This document shows, in pieces, positions 17,520 to 25,827 of a stretch of DNA of 64,000 nt (within the stretch, counting starts at the first letter, position 1; each line of letters begins with the position of its first letter). The notes under the pieces are model-generated. The model did no database searches, had not been told where the DNA came from, and worked only from the letters and a program-made list of their open reading frames with translations. Both the position numbers and the translations under genes were made by a program. This DNA is from CAVVAE01 sp963746185 (GTDB taxonomy: Bacteria > Actinomycetota > Actinomycetes > Propionibacteriales > Nocardioidaceae): the NCBI GenBank assembly GCA_963746185.1, contig CAVVAE010000004.1, positions 1,612,001 to 1,676,000 on the forward strand, written 5' to 3'.

Positions 17520-18602
17520 ATGAAGCAGCCTGAGCCATGGCAGCACCGCATCGTGGCGGCGATCGAGGGTTCGTTCGCCCGCAGCATGCTCCGTCTCCCG
17601 CATCCCCTGCTCCGGGGGTTTGCCGGACGGAAGGTCACTCTTGACGGACAGACCCTCGACGTCGAGATGCAGACCATCCTTCGGTTGCAGAAGCTCATCC
17701 GCGAGCCGGGACCTGAGACGCTGCCCATCCCGCAGGGCCGGGTTGCCGTCGATAGCCAGGCGGCCCTGTCAGGTGGACGACAGCCGATCGGCAACATCGT
17801 TGACCACGACATCGAGGGACCTGGTGGCCGCATCGGGCTGCGTCTCTACACGCCAGCGGACCTGGGTGGCGCATCGCCACTGCTCGTTTTCTTCCATGGC
17901 GGCGCCTGGATCTACGGCGGGCTGGATTCTCATGACCCGTTGTGCCGCGTGCTCGCCGAAGAGGCGCGTGTCAGGGTGCTCGCGGTGGACTACCGGCTCG
18001 CTCCCGAACATCCCTTCCCCGCAGCGGTTGACGACGCCCTCGCGGCGTACAGCTGGGCTCGCGAGCACCACGCGCTCCTCGACGTCGATGTCGAGCGCAT
18101 CGCCGTCGGAGGTGACAGCGCGGGAGGCAACCTCGCCACGATCGTGGCGGCCGAGACGCGGACCGATGGCGCGGCACCCTGTTTTCAGCTCTTGATATAC
18201 CCCGGGACCGACCTCGGGGCTCAAACGGCGTCGAAGCGCATCTTCGCCAGTGGCTTTTACCTCACGCAGAAGTTCATGGACCTCGGGGTCGAGCACTATG
18301 TCGTCGGCGATACCCGTCCTGACGGACCACGGGTCTCGCCTCTGCACCGCGACGACCTAGCCGGCATGTGTCCGACCTATATCGCCACTGCCGGCTTCGA
18401 CCCGCTCCGCGACGAGGGCGAGGACTACGCACGTCGGCTCACCGAAGCCGGTGTGGCCGTCGAGCTACGGCGTTTCGAGGGACTGATTCACGGGTTCGCC
18501 AACATCGTGGGGATGGGGCGGTCTGCGCCGGCTGCAGTGCGTGAGATCGCCGTGGCCCTCGCCCGCGGTGTCGAGTCGCGCGTCAGGGATGCTCGTACAT
18601 GA
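17520..18602 (+). CDS. HSL-family alpha/beta hydrolase (esterase/lipase)
   Basis: A 360-residue carboxylesterase of the hormone-sensitive-lipase family. It has the oxyanion motif FFHGGAWIYGG, the strand VLAVDYRLAPEHPFPAA, the nucleophile elbow GGDSAGGN and the catalytic Asp/His pair in TAGFDPLRDEG and GLIHGFAN. The substrate is probably a short-chain ester. The ATG lacks a Shine-Dalgarno; TACCTT lies 8 bp upstream, so it may be leaderless. Its last 20 bp overlap the convergent mshD. Confidence 0.9.
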   Translation: MKQPEPWQHRIVAAIEGSFARSMLRLPHPLLRGFAGRKVTLDGQTLDVEMQTILRLQKLIREPGPETLPIPQGRVAVDSQAALSGGRQPIGNIVDHDIEGPGGRIGLRLYTPADLGGASPLLVFFHGGAWIYGGLDSHDPLCRVLAEEARVRVLAVDYRLAPEHPFPAAVDDALAAYSWAREHHALLDVDVERIAVGGDSAGGNLATIVAAETRTDGAAPCFQLLIYPGTDLGAQTASKRIFASGFYLTQKFMDLGVEHYVVGDTRPDGPRVSPLHRDDLAGMCPTYIATAGFDPLRDEGEDYARRLTEAGVAVELRRFEGLIHGFANIVGMGRSAPAAVREIAVALARGVESRVRDART

Positions 18603-19500
18603 CGTCGAGTGCTGATCGCTCGAAGCCCAGCTTGGTGTAGACGGCGATCGCGGGGGTGTTGTCCCCTTCGACGTACAAGATCACCTCGGTCAGGCCGAGC
18701 TGTTGCAGATGGAGCAGGCCGGTCGACGTGAGTGCCTTTCCGAGGCCGAGTCCCTGCGCGTCGGGCGAGACCCCGACGGCGTACACCTCGCCGATCGGCT
18801 TCGGAGACTTCTCACCCGCCGGATGCACTTTCGTCCAGTGGAAGCCGACGAGCGCACCGTCGCGTTCGGCCAGGAAGAAGCCGGCCGCATCGAACCATGG
18901 CTGCTCCATCCGCTGGTGCAGATCGTCAACAGTCAGGGCACCTTGCTCGGGATGGCTGGCGAACGCCGCCGCGTTCACCGCGACCCACGCCTCGTCGTCT
19001 CGTCCGGGCTCGAAGGTGCGGACCGTCACTTCGGGTGGGTACGCCGGAGGGGTGAGAGCAACGTCGAGTGCTCGTCGCATCTGCCAGAGGTCGCGGACCC
19101 GCCGGAACCCGAGTCGACCGGAGAGGAACTTGGCCGCGGCCTCGTCGCCATGAGCCCACACGCGCAGCGACCGTGGCTCCGACTCCGCGATGAGAGCCTG
19201 CACGAGGGCCGTGCCTACGCCGTGATGGCGGTAGCGCGGGTGCACGACAAGGTGTGCGTTGGTGGCTTCCGCCGAGCCGAGGTCGACGTGGGCATAACCG
19301 AGGATCGTGCCCTCGGGTGACGTGGCCAGCAGGTGTCGGACGTCGGCGGAGTCGGAGTACTTCAGGTCGAGCCGGACCTGGTCGTCGATCGGTGACACGC
19401 CGTCGGCCTCAGCCGCGGCGTCAGCCAGAGCCAGCACCTCGTCGCGCTCGTCGTCGGAGACTCTCGCGATGACGGCAATGTCTGGTGGCGGTGAGGTCAC
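18583..19500 (-). CDS. mshD: Mycothiol synthase MshD
   Basis: A 305-residue protein with two GNAT acetyltransferase domains. The first has HLVVHPRYRHHGVGTALVQAL and the second VYAVGVSPDAQGLGLGKALT followed by LYVEGDNTPAIAVYTKLGFER. It acetylates Cys-GlcN-Ins with acetyl-CoA in the last step of mycothiol synthesis. The GTG start overlaps the glnR stop by 4 bases (one operon). The order glnR-mshD is also found in mycobacteria, which supports the call. Its 3' end overlaps the convergent esterase by 20 bp. Confidence 0.93.
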   Translation of the reverse strand: MTSPPPDIAVIARVSDDERDEVLALADAAAEADGVSPIDDQVRLDLKYSDSADVRHLLATSPEGTILGYAHVDLGSAEATNAHLVVHPRYRHHGVGTALVQALIAESEPRSLRVWAHGDEAAAKFLSGRLGFRRVRDLWQMRRALDVALTPPAYPPEVTVRTFEPGRDDEAWVAVNAAAFASHPEQGALTVDDLHQRMEQPWFDAAGFFLAERDGALVGFHWTKVHPAGEKSPKPIGEVYAVGVSPDAQGLGLGKALTSTGLLHLQQLGLTEVILYVEGDNTPAIAVYTKLGFERSALDVMYEHP

Positions 19501-20243
19501 CGGCCGACCTGGCTCGGGGAGTCAGTTGAGACCGACTCCTCGTCGTCGTCGGAAGTGGGGTCTGACGAGGGGAGCACGAAGCGGTAGCCGACGTTGCGCA
19601 CGGTCCCGATCAAGGCCTCGTGCTCGGGTCCGAGCTTGGCGCGCAGCCGTCGTACGTGGACGTCGACCGTGCGCGTGCCCCCGAAGTAGTCGTACCCCCA
19701 GACCTCCTGCAGCAGCTGCTGCCGGCTGAACACCCGGCCAGGATGCTGAGCGAGGTACTTCAGCAGCTCGAACTCCTTGAACGTGAGGTCGAGACTGCGT
19801 CCGTCGAGCTTTGCGGTGTACGACGCCTCGTCGATCTCGACGTCGCCGCTTCGGATGATGGTGGCTTCGGGGTCCTCGTCGTCACGGGCCAGCCGAAGCC
19901 TGCCGGCGGTGAGCCGCAGCCGGGCCTCGACTTCGGCCGGACCGGCGGTGGTCAGCAGGACGTCGTCGAAACCCCAGTCGGCGGCCACGACGGCGAGTCC
20001 ACCCTCGGTCACGATCAGCAGGACGGGTACGTCGGTGCCCGTGGTGCGGATCAGCCGGCACAGACTTCGCACGGCAGCAAGGTCATGGCGCCCGTCAACC
20101 AGCACGGCGTCACAGTCCGGCGCCTCGACCAGGACGGTCGGCTCCGCCGGAAGAATGCGGACCTGATGGGGGAGGAGGCCCAGGGCGGGAAGCATCTCGG
20201 CGGAGGACTGCAGCGCGTTGGTGAGCAACAGCAGACTGCTCAT
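19497..20243 (-). CDS. glnR: Orphan winged-helix response regulator, GlnR type
   Basis: A 248-residue protein with a degenerate receiver domain (DAVLVDGRHDLAAVRSLCRLI) and an OmpR-type winged helix (DLTFKEFELLKYLAQHPGRVFSRQQLLQEVWGYDYFGGTRTVDVHVRRLR, abbreviated). No sensor kinase is adjacent. Its position directly before mshD matches actinobacterial GlnR, the nitrogen regulator. The start at 20243 is fixed by a strong GAGGAGGA site. The acidic tail (DDDEESVSTD) is probably disordered. The name rests on synteny and overall build. Confidence 0.75.
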   Translation of the reverse strand: MSSLLLLTNALQSSAEMLPALGLLPHQVRILPAEPTVLVEAPDCDAVLVDGRHDLAAVRSLCRLIRTTGTDVPVLLIVTEGGLAVVAADWGFDDVLLTTAGPAEVEARLRLTAGRLRLARDDEDPEATIIRSGDVEIDEASYTAKLDGRSLDLTFKEFELLKYLAQHPGRVFSRQQLLQEVWGYDYFGGTRTVDVHVRRLRAKLGPEHEALIGTVRNVGYRFVLPSSDPTSDDDEESVSTDSPSQVGR

Positions 20244-20343
20244 CGCCTGATCCTCCTCCTCGGGCCCTGTCGTACCGCCCGGAAAGCGCGCGAGGCCCAC
20301 GGCAGTTCGCCTGGGCCCCATTGCCGTTGCGACAATACCGGAC

Positions 20344-20652
20344 ATGGATCAACCAGCGACAGGAACGCCTTCCGGCGAGACAGCAGAGCAGGCTACGTCT
20401 GTCACCGTCCGCTACTGGGCTGCCGCTCGTGCTGCGGCGGGTCGGACGGACGACGTGGTGAGCGGGACGACTGTCGCCGAGGTGCTGGCTGCTGCGCGGA
20501 CGCTCCACGCTGACAACCCGCGGTTCGCTCAAGTGCTCGGCGTGTCATCGCTGCTGTTGGGTGACACCCCGGTCCGCTCGGCTGACCTCGACGCCGTGAC
20601 GGTCTCGCCCGGCGACGTCATCGAGGTGCTGCCCCCCTTCGCCGGCGGGTAG
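20344..20652 (+). CDS. MoaD/ThiS-family sulfur carrier protein
   Basis: A 102-residue ubiquitin-like protein that ends in a diglycine (LPPFAGG), the site of thiocarboxylate formation. The motif VTVSPGDVIEVLPP precedes it and VRYWAAARAAAG starts the fold. It could supply sulfur for molybdopterin or for another thiolation pathway; MoaE or ThiF are not in view. An N-terminal extension of ~20 residues precedes the domain. A molybdopterin enzyme is encoded at 57.8 kb, but the link is only suggestive. The gene diverges from glnR. Confidence 0.8.
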   Translation: MDQPATGTPSGETAEQATSVTVRYWAAARAAAGRTDDVVSGTTVAEVLAAARTLHADNPRFAQVLGVSSLLLGDTPVRSADLDAVTVSPGDVIEVLPPFAGG

Positions 20653-20666
20653 TTGCCGGCGGGTGG

Positions 20667-21266
20667 TCAGGATCTGGGCGCTGACCAGGACGGGTCGCGG
20701 CCGGCGAGGCCGATCAGCCGGTCGAGCTCGGACGCGTCGTCAGCGACCGAAACGACGGGGCCGAACACTCCCTCTCGCTGCGCTTCGCGACCGGGCTCGG
20801 AGACGGGGCCGACGAAGCCGAGACTTCCCTGCACGGACACCGGGTCAGCGTCGTAGGGCTGGTTGCTCGAGCGGGCCACGTCCCATCCGTGCACCACGAG
20901 CTCGTCGAGTGCGACCAGGCCGGCGACTTGTCCTGGCAGGTCAACGCCACCGGCCTGCGTCATGCCCTCCCAGGCGCTCGGGTCGCGCCACGCCTGAGCC
21001 AGCTCCAGCAGCCGGGACTCGAACTCGTCGCGCCAGCCCTCGGGAAGCCGGGACGCGTCCCCGCTAGGGGGCTGACCGGCGTACTCCGGGAAGTTCTTGG
21101 TGGCTGCCCAGGTGAACGCGAGTGCCAGCCCGCCAACGTGCTCGACGAGGTCGCCGAGGGTGTACGCCGGACAGGGCGTCGGGTTGGAGAGCTGGTCGTC
21201 GGAGATGCCGTGGAGAAGTCCGGCAACCCGCTCCGCAGCTGGGCCGAGGTCAATCGTCGCTGTCAT
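20667..21266 (-). CDS. TIGR03086-family (DinB/mycothiol-isomerase-like) protein
   Basis: A 199-residue helical protein beginning TIDLGPAAERVAGLLHGISDDQLSNPTPCPAYTLGDLVEHV (abbreviated), with LDELVVHGWDVARSS later. These are the metal-binding histidine helices of the DinB/maleylpyruvate-isomerase N-domain group, in the TIGR03086 version. Related proteins use mycothiol as a cofactor or carry out thiol transfers, but a specific reaction is not assignable. TAGTCT 8 bp before the ATG suggests leaderless translation. It ends 14 bp from the end of the MoaD-like gene (convergent). Confidence 0.8.
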   Translation of the reverse strand: MTATIDLGPAAERVAGLLHGISDDQLSNPTPCPAYTLGDLVEHVGGLALAFTWAATKNFPEYAGQPPSGDASRLPEGWRDEFESRLLELAQAWRDPSAWEGMTQAGGVDLPGQVAGLVALDELVVHGWDVARSSNQPYDADPVSVQGSLGFVGPVSEPGREAQREGVFGPVVSVADDASELDRLIGLAGRDPSWSAPRS

Positions 21267-21303
21267 AACTCATGAGACTACGAGGCAGTGCAAACTCATC
21301 GGA

Positions 21304-21825
21304 TCAGACCCAGAACGTGTCGTGGCGGAGGAAGAACTCCGTCTTCTCGTCGTCAGTCATCCCACCGGTACCGGCCTCCGCCAGCGTTTCGAAGTAGCCC
21401 TCGCGAGGAGCGCCCGGGGCGAAGAGGATGAGCATCGATGCCGGCTCACCCGACTCGTTGCGGAACCCGTGGACGCCGCCTTCGGGGACGAAGAGGAAGT
21501 CACCCGGCCGTCCGTCGACCCACGTGTTGCCGTCGTACAGCTTGATCGTGCCCGACAGCACGAAGAACGACTCCGAGATCGACCTGTGGAAATGCGGGTC
21601 GGGCCCACCAGGTGATGCCGCCATCTCCCAGCGGTAGAGCCCGAACTCACCTGCCGTGCCGGCGCCAGTCGCGAGGTAGTGGCAGGAGCCACCCGACGCG
21701 TAGGTCAGGTCGGGTGGCGCATCCGCGCGGCGGAGCCTCGCGCTGACGTCGCCCGTGTCACCTTGGTAGACGTCGTTCGGGTAGCGGCTCAGGTCACCCC
21801 CGGCACCGTAGTCGGGATACGACAT
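21304..21825 (-). CDS. Cupin-domain protein
   Basis: A 173-residue single cupin. The metal-binding box is PDPHFHRSISESFFVLSGTI (with GG before it), and the second motif is GVHGFRNESGEPASML. Such proteins are often dioxygenases, isomerases or ligand sensors. It lies 2 bp downstream of the VOC gene, so the two are cotranscribed. The pairing of a cupin and a VOC protein with the MFS exporter upstream suggests a small detoxification or catabolic unit, which is inference. Confidence 0.8.
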   Translation of the reverse strand: MSYPDYGAGGDLSRYPNDVYQGDTGDVSARLRRADAPPDLTYASGGSCHYLATGAGTAGEFGLYRWEMAASPGGPDPHFHRSISESFFVLSGTIKLYDGNTWVDGRPGDFLFVPEGGVHGFRNESGEPASMLILFAPGAPREGYFETLAEAGTGGMTDDEKTEFFLRHDTFWV

Positions 21826-21827
21826 GC

Positions 21828-22211
21828 TCAGCCTCCGCTTCCGTAGGGCCGCGTGATGATTTCGAGGAAGTGACCGCTCGGGTCCTCCCAGTAGACACCG
21901 CGGCCGCCGTCATTGGTGTTGAACTCGCCCGGGCGCTTCTTGGACGGGTCGGCCCAGTAGTCGAGGCCGCGCTCCTTGATCCGACCGAAGATCTCGTCCC
22001 ACCCGGACTCGCTCACGAGGAAGGCGTAGTGCTGCGGGCGCACCGGGCCGTGGTCGTCGGCGAAGTCGAGCGATACGTCGTTGTCAACCTGCACGACGAG
22101 GAAGGGCCCGTACGACGTTGGGGCCTCAAGGCCCAACATCTCGGCGAGGAACGTCGCGGACTCCTGCTTGTCGCGCACGTTGACGATCGTGTGGTTCAGC
22201 TGAACAGCCAT
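21828..22211 (-). CDS. VOC-family protein
   Basis: A 127-residue glyoxalase/bleomycin-resistance fold: LNHTIVNVRDKQESATFLAEMLG at the start (abbreviated) and GRGVYWEDPSGHFLEIITRP at the end, with candidate metal ligands His and Glu in the right places. AAGGAGT lies ~6 bp before the ATG. It lies 41 bp downstream of the MFS gene on the same strand and 2 bp upstream of the cupin, so all three may share a transcript under the TetR regulator. Confidence 0.8.
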   Translation of the reverse strand: MAVQLNHTIVNVRDKQESATFLAEMLGLEAPTSYGPFLVVQVDNDVSLDFADDHGPVRPQHYAFLVSESGWDEIFGRIKERGLDYWADPSKKRPGEFNTNDGGRGVYWEDPSGHFLEIITRPYGSGG

Positions 22212-22251
22212 CAGAACTCCTTGGGTCGATATCTCGATAGTGCTTCATTGA

Positions 22252-23745
22252 TCAGACTTCTACCTCTGCACGAGGCTGTTGAGCCGTTGTGTCTGGTGTG
22301 GTCGTCTTCCTCTTGGGAGATCGAATCATCACTGCGATGACAGCGGCGACGACGATCAGCAGCACAGCCGCCCAGGTGGTCGCGGCAGCGTACCCATGCA
22401 CGAGTGCGTCGCGCGCGACCGTCGGTGCGGCGGCGTGAGCGGCGGTATAGGCCGCAGTCGCCGTGATCGCCACGGTGTTGAGAACGGCGGTCCCCAGCGA
22501 GCCACCGATCTGCATGGCCGTGTTGGCGACTGCCGCAGCAACGCCGGCGTCGCGGTAGTCGATGTCGCTGGTGGCGATGCTGATGGCGGGCGTGAACACA
22601 CAGCCCATGCCGAGCCCCAGCAGCACCTGAGCAGGAAGGATCAAGCTGAAGTAGCCGCTCGTGGCGTCCAGCTGCGTCATCAGTGTCAAGCCCGTCGCCG
22701 CCGCCAGCAGCCCCGGCACGATCAGTGTCTTGGGCTGCACATGCGGCAGCAGTCGGCTGGAGATGCCGTAGGCGCTTGACGACACGGCCACGGCCAGCGG
22801 CAGAAACGCCAGACCGGCCTGCAGCGGCGTGTAGCCCAAGATGACCTGGAAGTGGTAGGTCAGCATCAGGAACATGCCGAACGAACCGACGACGGCAGCG
22901 GCCACCGCGAGGTAAGCCCCGGCTCGCGAGCGGTCGGCCACGATGCGCAGTGGGAGCAGTGGCGACTGGCGCTGCCCCTGGACGACGAGGAACACGACGA
23001 TCCCGGCCAACCCGACCGCCATCGGAGCGATCACCTGAGGTGAGCTCCAGCCGTGAGGCACCGCCTGGCTGCAGGCGTACACCACCGCCACCAGACTCGC
23101 CGTGATCAGCCCGGCGGACATGACGTCGATCCGACTTCCAGCGTGGCTGGGTGGGTTCGGCAGCACGGCGCGCCCGGCGATCATCGCGGCGATTGCGATG
23201 GGGATGTTGACGAAGAGGCACCAGCGCCAGTCGACGTACTCGCTCAAAGCTCCGCCGAGCAGCAGACCTGCAGCGCCGCCGCTACTCGCGACGGCTCCGT
23301 AGACCCCGAAGGCCTTGGCGCGCTCTTTCGGTTCGCTGAACGTCACCGCCACCAGCGACAGCGCGGTCGGGGCGAGGATGGCCGCGAAGCCGCCTTGCAG
23401 CGCCCTGCCGGTGACCAGCAGCCCGAAGTTCGGCGCCGCGCCGGCCAGAGCGGATGCGGCCGCGAAACCGGTCATCCCGATCATGAAGGCCCGACGACGG
23501 CCCAGGTGGTCAGCGACCCGGCCGCCGAGCAGCAGCAGACCGGCGAACGGCAGGGTGTACGCGGTGATGACCCACTGCCGGTCGCCGTCGTCGAATCCCA
23601 GTGCGGCCTGCGCCGAGGGTAGGGCGATATTCACGATCGTGGCGTCCAGCGCGACCATCAGCTGTGCCACGGCGATCACCACGAGAGCCGCCCAACGGCG
23701 GTCTGTGGTCGGCATGTTCTGGCTTGGTTTTGTCGGATTGTTCAT
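22252..23745 (-). CDS. DHA2-family MFS drug exporter
   Basis: A 497-residue transporter with about 14 hydrophobic segments. Motif D is visible (VALDATIVNIALPSAQAALG), as are motif A (LLGGRVADHLGRRRAFMIG) and the motif-C-like stretch SSGGAAGLLLGGALSEYVDWRW. These match EmrB/QacA-type proton-coupled multidrug exporters. The gene is divergent from a TetR regulator, and two matching palindromes lie in the 151-bp intergenic region, so it is very likely TetR-repressed. The substrate is unknown. Confidence 0.9.
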   Translation of the reverse strand: MNNPTKPSQNMPTTDRRWAALVVIAVAQLMVALDATIVNIALPSAQAALGFDDGDRQWVITAYTLPFAGLLLLGGRVADHLGRRRAFMIGMTGFAAASALAGAAPNFGLLVTGRALQGGFAAILAPTALSLVAVTFSEPKERAKAFGVYGAVASSGGAAGLLLGGALSEYVDWRWCLFVNIPIAIAAMIAGRAVLPNPPSHAGSRIDVMSAGLITASLVAVVYACSQAVPHGWSSPQVIAPMAVGLAGIVVFLVVQGQRQSPLLPLRIVADRSRAGAYLAVAAAVVGSFGMFLMLTYHFQVILGYTPLQAGLAFLPLAVAVSSSAYGISSRLLPHVQPKTLIVPGLLAAATGLTLMTQLDATSGYFSLILPAQVLLGLGMGCVFTPAISIATSDIDYRDAGVAAAVANTAMQIGGSLGTAVLNTVAITATAAYTAAHAAAPTVARDALVHGYAAATTWAAVLLIVVAAVIAVMIRSPKRKTTTPDTTAQQPRAEVEV

Positions 23746-23784
23746 GTGCGTCTCCGATGTGCGAATTGGCGGTCCGGGTCGCAG

Positions 23785-23803
23785 CCGGAGGCGGTTCCTC
23801 CGG
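23785..23803. promoter_or_regulatory. TetR operator candidate, site 1
   Basis: CCGGAGG-N5-CCTCCGG, a perfect 7-bp inverted repeat 40 bp upstream of the MFS start. It matches site 2, 57 bp away, in arm sequence and spacer length. Confidence 0.6.
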
Positions 23804-23841
23804 GATATGATGCGGCTATCCGAGCCTGTCTAAGTCATATA

Positions 23842-23858
23842 CGGAGGCTAACCCTCCG
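23842..23858. promoter_or_regulatory. TetR operator candidate, site 2
   Basis: CGGAGG-N5-CCTCCG, flanked by TAT on the left and ATA on the right, 38 bp upstream of the TetR start. It shares arms and spacer with site 1, so one repressor probably binds both and controls both divergent genes. Confidence 0.6.
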
Positions 23859-23896
23859 GATAATCTGAAGTCAAGAGTTCGCCCCAAGGAGGTCGT

Positions 23897-24556
23897 ATGT
23901 CCCCCCGTGCACCTCACGAAGCAGCTCGTCCGCTCCGCGCCGACGCCCGACGCAACTACGGGCAGATCCTGGCGGCCGCGCGCGACCTGTTCGTCGAGCA
24001 GGGCTCGGGTGCTTCGCTCGAAGAGATCGCGCGACGGGCCGGAGTGGGAATCGGCACGCTCTACCGCCGGTTCGCCGACCGCCAGACGCTGATGCGCGCT
24101 GTGGTGCTCGACGCACTGACCCAGACCAGGGAGGCCGCCGAGGCCGCCGCCCGTGAGGAAACCAGCGCCTTCGATGCACTCACTCGCTACATGCACGCTG
24201 CGCTCGAGCTTCGAGTCTCTGCAGTGATCCCGGCATTGCTCGACCAGATCGATCTCGATGACGCGGTCCTGCTGCCGGCGCGCGAGGCGTCGGCACGATC
24301 AGTGGAGCGGCTGGTCGATGCGGCCCACGCCGAGGGATCGTTGTCGGATGAAGTGACGTTCGGTGACATCGGGCTGATGCTCGTCCGGCTGGCCCGCCCG
24401 CTACCGGGTCCGATCGCACCCGAGCTCAACCAGGAGCTGGCTCACCGGCACCTCGACCTGCTGGTTGCAGGGCTGCGTTCCGCGGTCGCCGACGAGACTT
24501 CTCTGCCGGGGCCGGCGCTGAGCCACCGCGACCTCGACGACCTGCGCGACGGGTAG
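23897..24556 (+). CDS. TetR-family transcriptional regulator
   Basis: A 219-residue repressor. The N-terminal helix-turn-helix domain is clear: ILAAARDLFVEQGSGASLEEI, then RRAGVGIGTLYRRFADRQTLMRAV (abbreviated). A C-terminal ligand-binding helical domain follows. AAGGAGG sits before the ATG. It is divergent from the MFS exporter with two shared palindromes, so it most likely represses the exporter and itself, with relief by an exported compound. Its stop codon is part of the -10 element of the next gene. Confidence 0.9.
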   Translation: MSPRAPHEAARPLRADARRNYGQILAAARDLFVEQGSGASLEEIARRAGVGIGTLYRRFADRQTLMRAVVLDALTQTREAAEAAAREETSAFDALTRYMHAALELRVSAVIPALLDQIDLDDAVLLPAREASARSVERLVDAAHAEGSLSDEVTFGDIGLMLVRLARPLPGPIAPELNQELAHRHLDLLVAGLRSAVADETSLPGPALSHRDLDDLRDG

Positions 24557-24559
24557 CCT
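24554..24559 (+). promoter_or_regulatory. -10 element of the thioredoxin gene
   Basis: TAGCCT, whose TAG is also the stop codon of the tetR gene, lies 6 bp before ATG 24566. There is no Shine-Dalgarno, so a leaderless transcript is likely. Confidence 0.45.
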
Positions 24560-24565
24560 GGCCGG

Positions 24566-25006
24566 ATGCCCAACAACATTGTGGTGCTGGTCGTCGTGAT
24601 CATTGTCGCCACCGCTGTGGGCTTCTTTTGGAACCGCTACAACGGACATTTCCGTGGTGCCGCCACGGCTGGCAACGCTGACGCGGCGCAGATGCGCATC
24701 GCCGTCTCGGCCGAAGACGTGCCGGAGCCGTTCGGCGAAACGGCGACACTGCTGCAGTTCTCGAGCTCCTTCTGTGCACCCTGCCGGGCGACTCGACGAG
24801 TGCTCGGCGACGTCGCATCGATGGTGCCCGGCGTCCGACACATGGAGGTCGACGCGGAGCACAATCTCGAGCTCGTACGCCGGTTGGGTGTGATGCGTAC
24901 CCCGACCACGTTCGTGCTCGACCGCGAGGGCCGGATCGTAACCCGCGCGTCCGGGCAACCCCGCCCCGTCGACGTGATCGCCGCGATCGGTCGGGCTTCG
25001 GACTGA
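24566..25006 (+). CDS. Membrane-anchored thioredoxin-family protein (ThiX-like)
   Basis: A 146-residue protein with an N-terminal membrane helix (IVVLVVVIIVATAVGFFW) and a thioredoxin domain containing FSSSFCAPCRATRRVL (CAPC active site) and the cis-Pro region MRTPTTFVLD. A disulfide/thiol exchange role, probably linked to the sulfurtransferase genes downstream, is likely. Mycobacteria place a thioredoxin-like gene (thiX) next to cysA2 and sseC2 in the same neighbourhood as glnR and mshD. That matches the order here. Confidence 0.85.
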   Translation: MPNNIVVLVVVIIVATAVGFFWNRYNGHFRGAATAGNADAAQMRIAVSAEDVPEPFGETATLLQFSSSFCAPCRATRRVLGDVASMVPGVRHMEVDAEHNLELVRRLGVMRTPTTFVLDREGRIVTRASGQPRPVDVIAAIGRASD

Positions 25007-25087
25007 GGCGTCCATGGAGATCGCCTGCATGACGAGATGGCCATCTCATGATCTGGATGGCGCGATAGAGCGGCTTGGATCGTCCCG

Positions 25088-25093
25088 TAGCCT
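25088..25093 (+). promoter_or_regulatory. -10 element for the leader-peptide transcript
   Basis: TAGCCT, 7 bp before the ATG of the leader peptide at 25101. The spacing fits a leaderless mRNA starting at the A of that ATG. Confidence 0.45.
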
Positions 25094-25100
25094 TCTTGAC

Positions 25101-25178
25101 ATGGAGTCGACATATCTGACGAAGCGCCGCGCGGTGGACAACTGCCGCTGCGCTACCGCGCTGTGTCGAAGGCCCTGA
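25101..25178 (+). CDS. Cysteine-rich leader peptide upstream of the sulfurtransferase operon
   Basis: A 25-codon frame ending TKRRAVDNCRCATALCRRP. It has three Cys codons in its last eleven residues and the R-x-V-D...A-x-L-C-R pattern of the short 'putative leader peptides' that precede sulfur genes in actinobacteria. It lies 133 bp before the DUF4395-CysA-SseC operon with no other gene between. In mycobacteria, short Cys-rich ORFs before the equivalent operon act as cysteine-responsive attenuators. The same job here is inferred from position and sequence. 25007-25311 holds nothing else that I recognise. Confidence 0.7.
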   Translation: MESTYLTKRRAVDNCRCATALCRRP

Positions 25179-25311
25179 CCGGGCAACGCCTCGATTCCTC
25201 TTGTTGCGCCGCGTGATGCGGTAAAGCCCCCTCGACAGCCGATGCAGCCATCGAAGTGCAAGAGCGCGTTGCTCCCCGCGAAGGATCATCCGGTCCGTTC
25301 AAGGAGCGTCC

Positions 25312-25827
25312 ATGCCAGCACCCGCCGCACCCCACATCGACACCATCACCAGCGACGGCTCCGTCAACAAGTCGGCCGACGTCGTTGACCCTCGCGGCCT
25401 GCGATTCGTCGCAGCCGTGACCACGGTGGTCCTCACCGTCGTGCTCATCACCGAGAGCAGCTGGCTGCTCGCTGCACAGGCCGTGGTCTTCGCGGTTGGT
25501 GGGTTCTTCGGAGTACGCCGGTCGCCGTACTCTCAGCTTTTCTCCCGGTTGATCCGACCTCGTATCGGGCCGCCTGCTCAGACCGAAGACGCTCGGCCGC
25601 CCCAGTTTGCGCAACTGGTGGGCCTGATCTTCGCGATTGTCGGTGTCGTCGGATTCGTCACGGGACTTACCACTCTCGGCCTCGTCGCCACCGGGCTCGC
25701 TCTCGCGGCCGCTTTCCTCAACGCGGTCTTCGGAGTATGTCTGGGCTGCGAGGTCTATCTCCTCATCCATCGCTTTCTCCCTGGCCGATCGCGCGCTGGG
25801 GCCACAACCACGGAGGTATCTACATGA
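25312..25827 (+). CDS. DUF4395 membrane protein
   Basis: A 171-residue integral membrane protein with about four hydrophobic helices (AVTTVVLTVVLITESSWLLAAQAVVFAVGG and LIFAIVGVVGFVTGL among them, abbreviated) and cysteines in FGVCLGCEVYLLIHR near the end. DUF4395 proteins are encoded beside sulfurtransferases in many bacteria, and a role in sulfur transport or thiol chemistry is suspected but unproven. CAAGGAG precedes the ATG. Its stop overlaps the start of the sulfurtransferase in an ATGA junction. Confidence 0.8.
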   Translation: MPAPAAPHIDTITSDGSVNKSADVVDPRGLRFVAAVTTVVLTVVLITESSWLLAAQAVVFAVGGFFGVRRSPYSQLFSRLIRPRIGPPAQTEDARPPQFAQLVGLIFAIVGVVGFVTGLTTLGLVATGLALAAAFLNAVFGVCLGCEVYLLIHRFLPGRSRAGATTTEVST

